Shown here piece by piece: positions 62,478-64,000 of a stretch of 64,000 nt of DNA; within the stretch, counting starts at the first letter, position 1, and the number at the start of each line of letters is the position of its first letter. The stretch covers positions 6,745,845-6,809,844 of the forward strand of contig JAAFYY010000001.1 of the NCBI GenBank assembly GCA_014284505.1, given 5' to 3'. The notes beneath the pieces are model-generated. The model worked only from the letters and a program-made list of their open reading frames with translations, made no database searches and was not told where the DNA came from. The stretch is from Streptacidiphilus sp. 4-A2. Its GTDB lineage: Bacteria; Actinomycetota; Actinomycetes; Streptomycetales; Streptomycetaceae. The position numbers were made by a program, and so were the translations under genes.

Positions 62478-63836
62478 TCAGCCGGAGGGCTGGGGCGAGG
62501 GCGGCGCCTGGCAGCTGAGCTCGGCCGAGGGGCCCGAGTGCCGCAGGGTCAGCCCGTACGCCAGCGCGGTGATCGCGTAGAGCAGCGAGGACAGCACGAT
62601 CACCACCACCGAACGGCCGCTGGCCGGCATCAGCAGGGCGGCCACGGCGGCCGCCGCCACCAGCGAGCCGTTGAACAGCAGGTCGTACACCGAGAACACC
62701 CGGCCCCGGTACAAGTCGGGGACCGAGGTCTGCACGATGGTGTCGGTGCTGATCTTCGCGCCCTGGGTGAAGAGCCCCAGCAGGTAGGCGGCGGTGATGA
62801 TGGGCAGCGGCGCGAAGAACAGGCCGAGCGCCGGGGTGAGTACGGCGGCCAGTGCCGAGCAGCAGACCAGCCAGCCGCCGACCCCGATCCGGCGGGTGGC
62901 CCAAGGGGTGATCACCGCCGCGGTGAAGAAGCCGGCGGCGGAGGCGGCCAGGGCCAGCCCGAGCCAGCGGATGCCCGCGCTCTGGTTGTCCGGGGTGGTG
63001 AAGCTGTTGCGGCACAGCATCAGCAGCAGGACCAGCAGCATCCCGTAGCAGAAGCGCAGCAGGGTGACCGCAGCCAGCGCGTAGGTGGCCGGGCGGGAGT
63101 CGCGGACCAGCCGCCGCACCCCGTCGACCAGGCCCTCGGCGGTCTCGGCGATCACTCTGAGCAGCGGTTGCGGGGCCTGGAGGCCGCGGTTGGGGCCGAG
63201 CAGGTCCCGGGACATCGTGCGGGCGGCCAGGGAGGCGCTGCCGTAGCCCAGCCCGGCCAGGACCAGCAGCGCGGAGTTGGCGTCCGGTCCGGCCGGGAGG
63301 AACAGCCGGACCAGGAAGGCCGAGCCGCCGCCGACGGTGGTGGCGATCGTGCCCGCGGTGGGGGCCACGGCGTTGGCGCTGACCAGCAGGGACTCCGGGA
63401 CCACCTGGGGCAGCGCGGCGGAGAGCCCGGCCAGGATGAACCGGTTGACCCCGGTCACCAGCAGTGCGGCGGCGAAGAACACCGGGGTGGGTACCTGAAG
63501 CATGACCAGCCAGGCCGTCCCGGCGCAGAGCAGCAGCCGGATCAGGTTTCCGTACAGCAGGATCTGGCGCCGGCGCCAGCGGTCGAGCAGTACCCCGGCG
63601 AAGGGCCCGCAGAGGCAGAACGGCAGCAGCAGCACCGCGAAGGCGGAGGCGATGGCGCCGGCCGTCGGCTGGCGTTCGGGGGAGAAGACCACATAGGAGG
63701 CCAGCGAGACCTGGAAGATCCCGTCGGACAGTTGTGACAGCAGCCGGGTGCCGAGCAGGCGGCGAAAGCCGGACAGCCTCAGGAGGGCCTTGACGCGGCC
63801 CTGAGGGATGGAGACGTGGCCGATGATCGACACCAT
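62478..63836 (-). CDS. MFS transporter, putative efflux type
   Basis: Intact, about 452 residues from ATG 63836 with GGGAG 7 bases upstream. Twelve membrane segments, with a loop GVLLDRWRRRQILLYGNLIR typical of MFS motif A, and a PTPVFFAAALLVTGVNRFIL segment. The upstream part of the open frame includes a parS-bearing palindrome and is unlikely to be translated. Substrate unknown. Confidence 0.82.
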   Translation of the reverse strand: MVSIIGHVSIPQGRVKALLRLSGFRRLLGTRLLSQLSDGIFQVSLASYVVFSPERQPTAGAIASAFAVLLLPFCLCGPFAGVLLDRWRRRQILLYGNLIRLLLCAGTAWLVMLQVPTPVFFAAALLVTGVNRFILAGLSAALPQVVPESLLVSANAVAPTAGTIATTVGGGSAFLVRLFLPAGPDANSALLVLAGLGYGSASLAARTMSRDLLGPNRGLQAPQPLLRVIAETAEGLVDGVRRLVRDSRPATYALAAVTLLRFCYGMLLVLLLMLCRNSFTTPDNQSAGIRWLGLALAASAAGFFTAAVITPWATRRIGVGGWLVCCSALAAVLTPALGLFFAPLPIITAAYLLGLFTQGAKISTDTIVQTSVPDLYRGRVFSVYDLLFNGSLVAAAAVAALLMPASGRSVVVIVLSSLLYAITALAYGLTLRHSGPSAELSCQAPPSPQPSG

Positions 63837-63919
63837 CACAGACTCCCACGTCGGGGACCGGATGCCTATGCCGAAACAGCCGTCCGGGGACCGTGCCGGT
63901 ATTCGGGTGTGCAGCCGAA

Positions 63920-63969
63920 AACCCCGCGGGTGGTCCCGTTTCACGTGAAACAGGACCACCCGCGGGGTT
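63920..63969. terminator. palindrome with central parS at window end
   Basis: 17-base perfect arms flank a single mismatched pair and a perfect parS (63938-63951). Probably a terminator for a leftward gene beyond the window and a ParB site. Confidence 0.8.
63938..63951. promoter_or_regulatory. parS centromere site
   Basis: Perfect GTTTCACGTGAAAC, about 25 kb from oriC. Confidence 0.95.
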
Positions 63970-64000
63970 GTGTCAGCTGGGGCCGGCGCCTGGCGCCAGT

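Overview
The window is high-GC actinobacterial DNA, and from 8.5 kb rightward it is the chromosomal origin region of a Streptomycetaceae member (Streptomyces, Kitasatospora or Streptacidiphilus; the genus cannot be fixed by eye). The gene order fhaA-fhaB-pstP-rodA-pbpA-pknB ... crgA ... gyrA-gyrB-dciA-recF-gnd-dnaN-oriC-dnaA / rpmH-rnpA-yidD-yidC-jag-rsmG-parA-parB ... trxA-trxB-rsmA-sigM-pseudokinase-murJ-DUF6049-pcnA is the conserved Streptomyces origin arrangement. The GTTTCACGTGAAAC parS sites and TTGTCCACA-type DnaA boxes fit as well.

Layout. 1-7.9 kb is an accessory segment: an MFS transporter end, a small membrane protein, a regulator-like protein with five tandem helix-turn-helix units and three TTA codons, a winged-helix protein, and a module made of an XRE-type regulator, an 18-bp palindrome, a degenerate tyrosine-recombinase-like gene and an overlapping DDE transposase-like gene. 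It ends at a tRNA-Leu. 8.5-17 kb is the cell-wall and Ser/Thr phosphorylation operon. 17-27 kb holds a PPOX-fold enzyme, two class E sortases, pabA, crgA, a rhomboid protease, a cyclophilin and a large SpoIIE-type phosphatase. 27-28 kb has tRNA-Ala, a 43-residue DLW-39 protein and tRNA-Ile. 28-41 kb is the replication block, with gyrase, the helicase-loader-like DUF721 protein, recF, gnd, dnaN, oriC and dnaA. 41-48 kb is the divergent ribosomal/RNase P/membrane-insertion/segregation operon. 48-64 kb contains an amidase, the thioredoxin pair behind a textbook sigma-R promoter, the sigM/rsmA pair, the murJ cluster, pcnA and a second MFS transporter.

A dominant feature is that about thirty genes, including indispensable ones (dnaA, gyrA, gyrB, recF, rpmH, rnpA, yidC, pbpA, rodA), are interrupted by single-base insertions or deletions. 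Most are losses of one base from a G/C run, some form compensating +1/-1 pairs, and one falls in tRNA-Ala. This is best explained by uncorrected sequencing error, so split genes are annotated here as single loci and the breaks are noted. Other signals worth attention are a three-box DnaA cluster beside crgA, far from oriC; 37-bp tandem repeats copied from the 3' end of dnaN; parS sites placed at the centre of long terminator-like palindromes; and the recombinase-like/transposase module.
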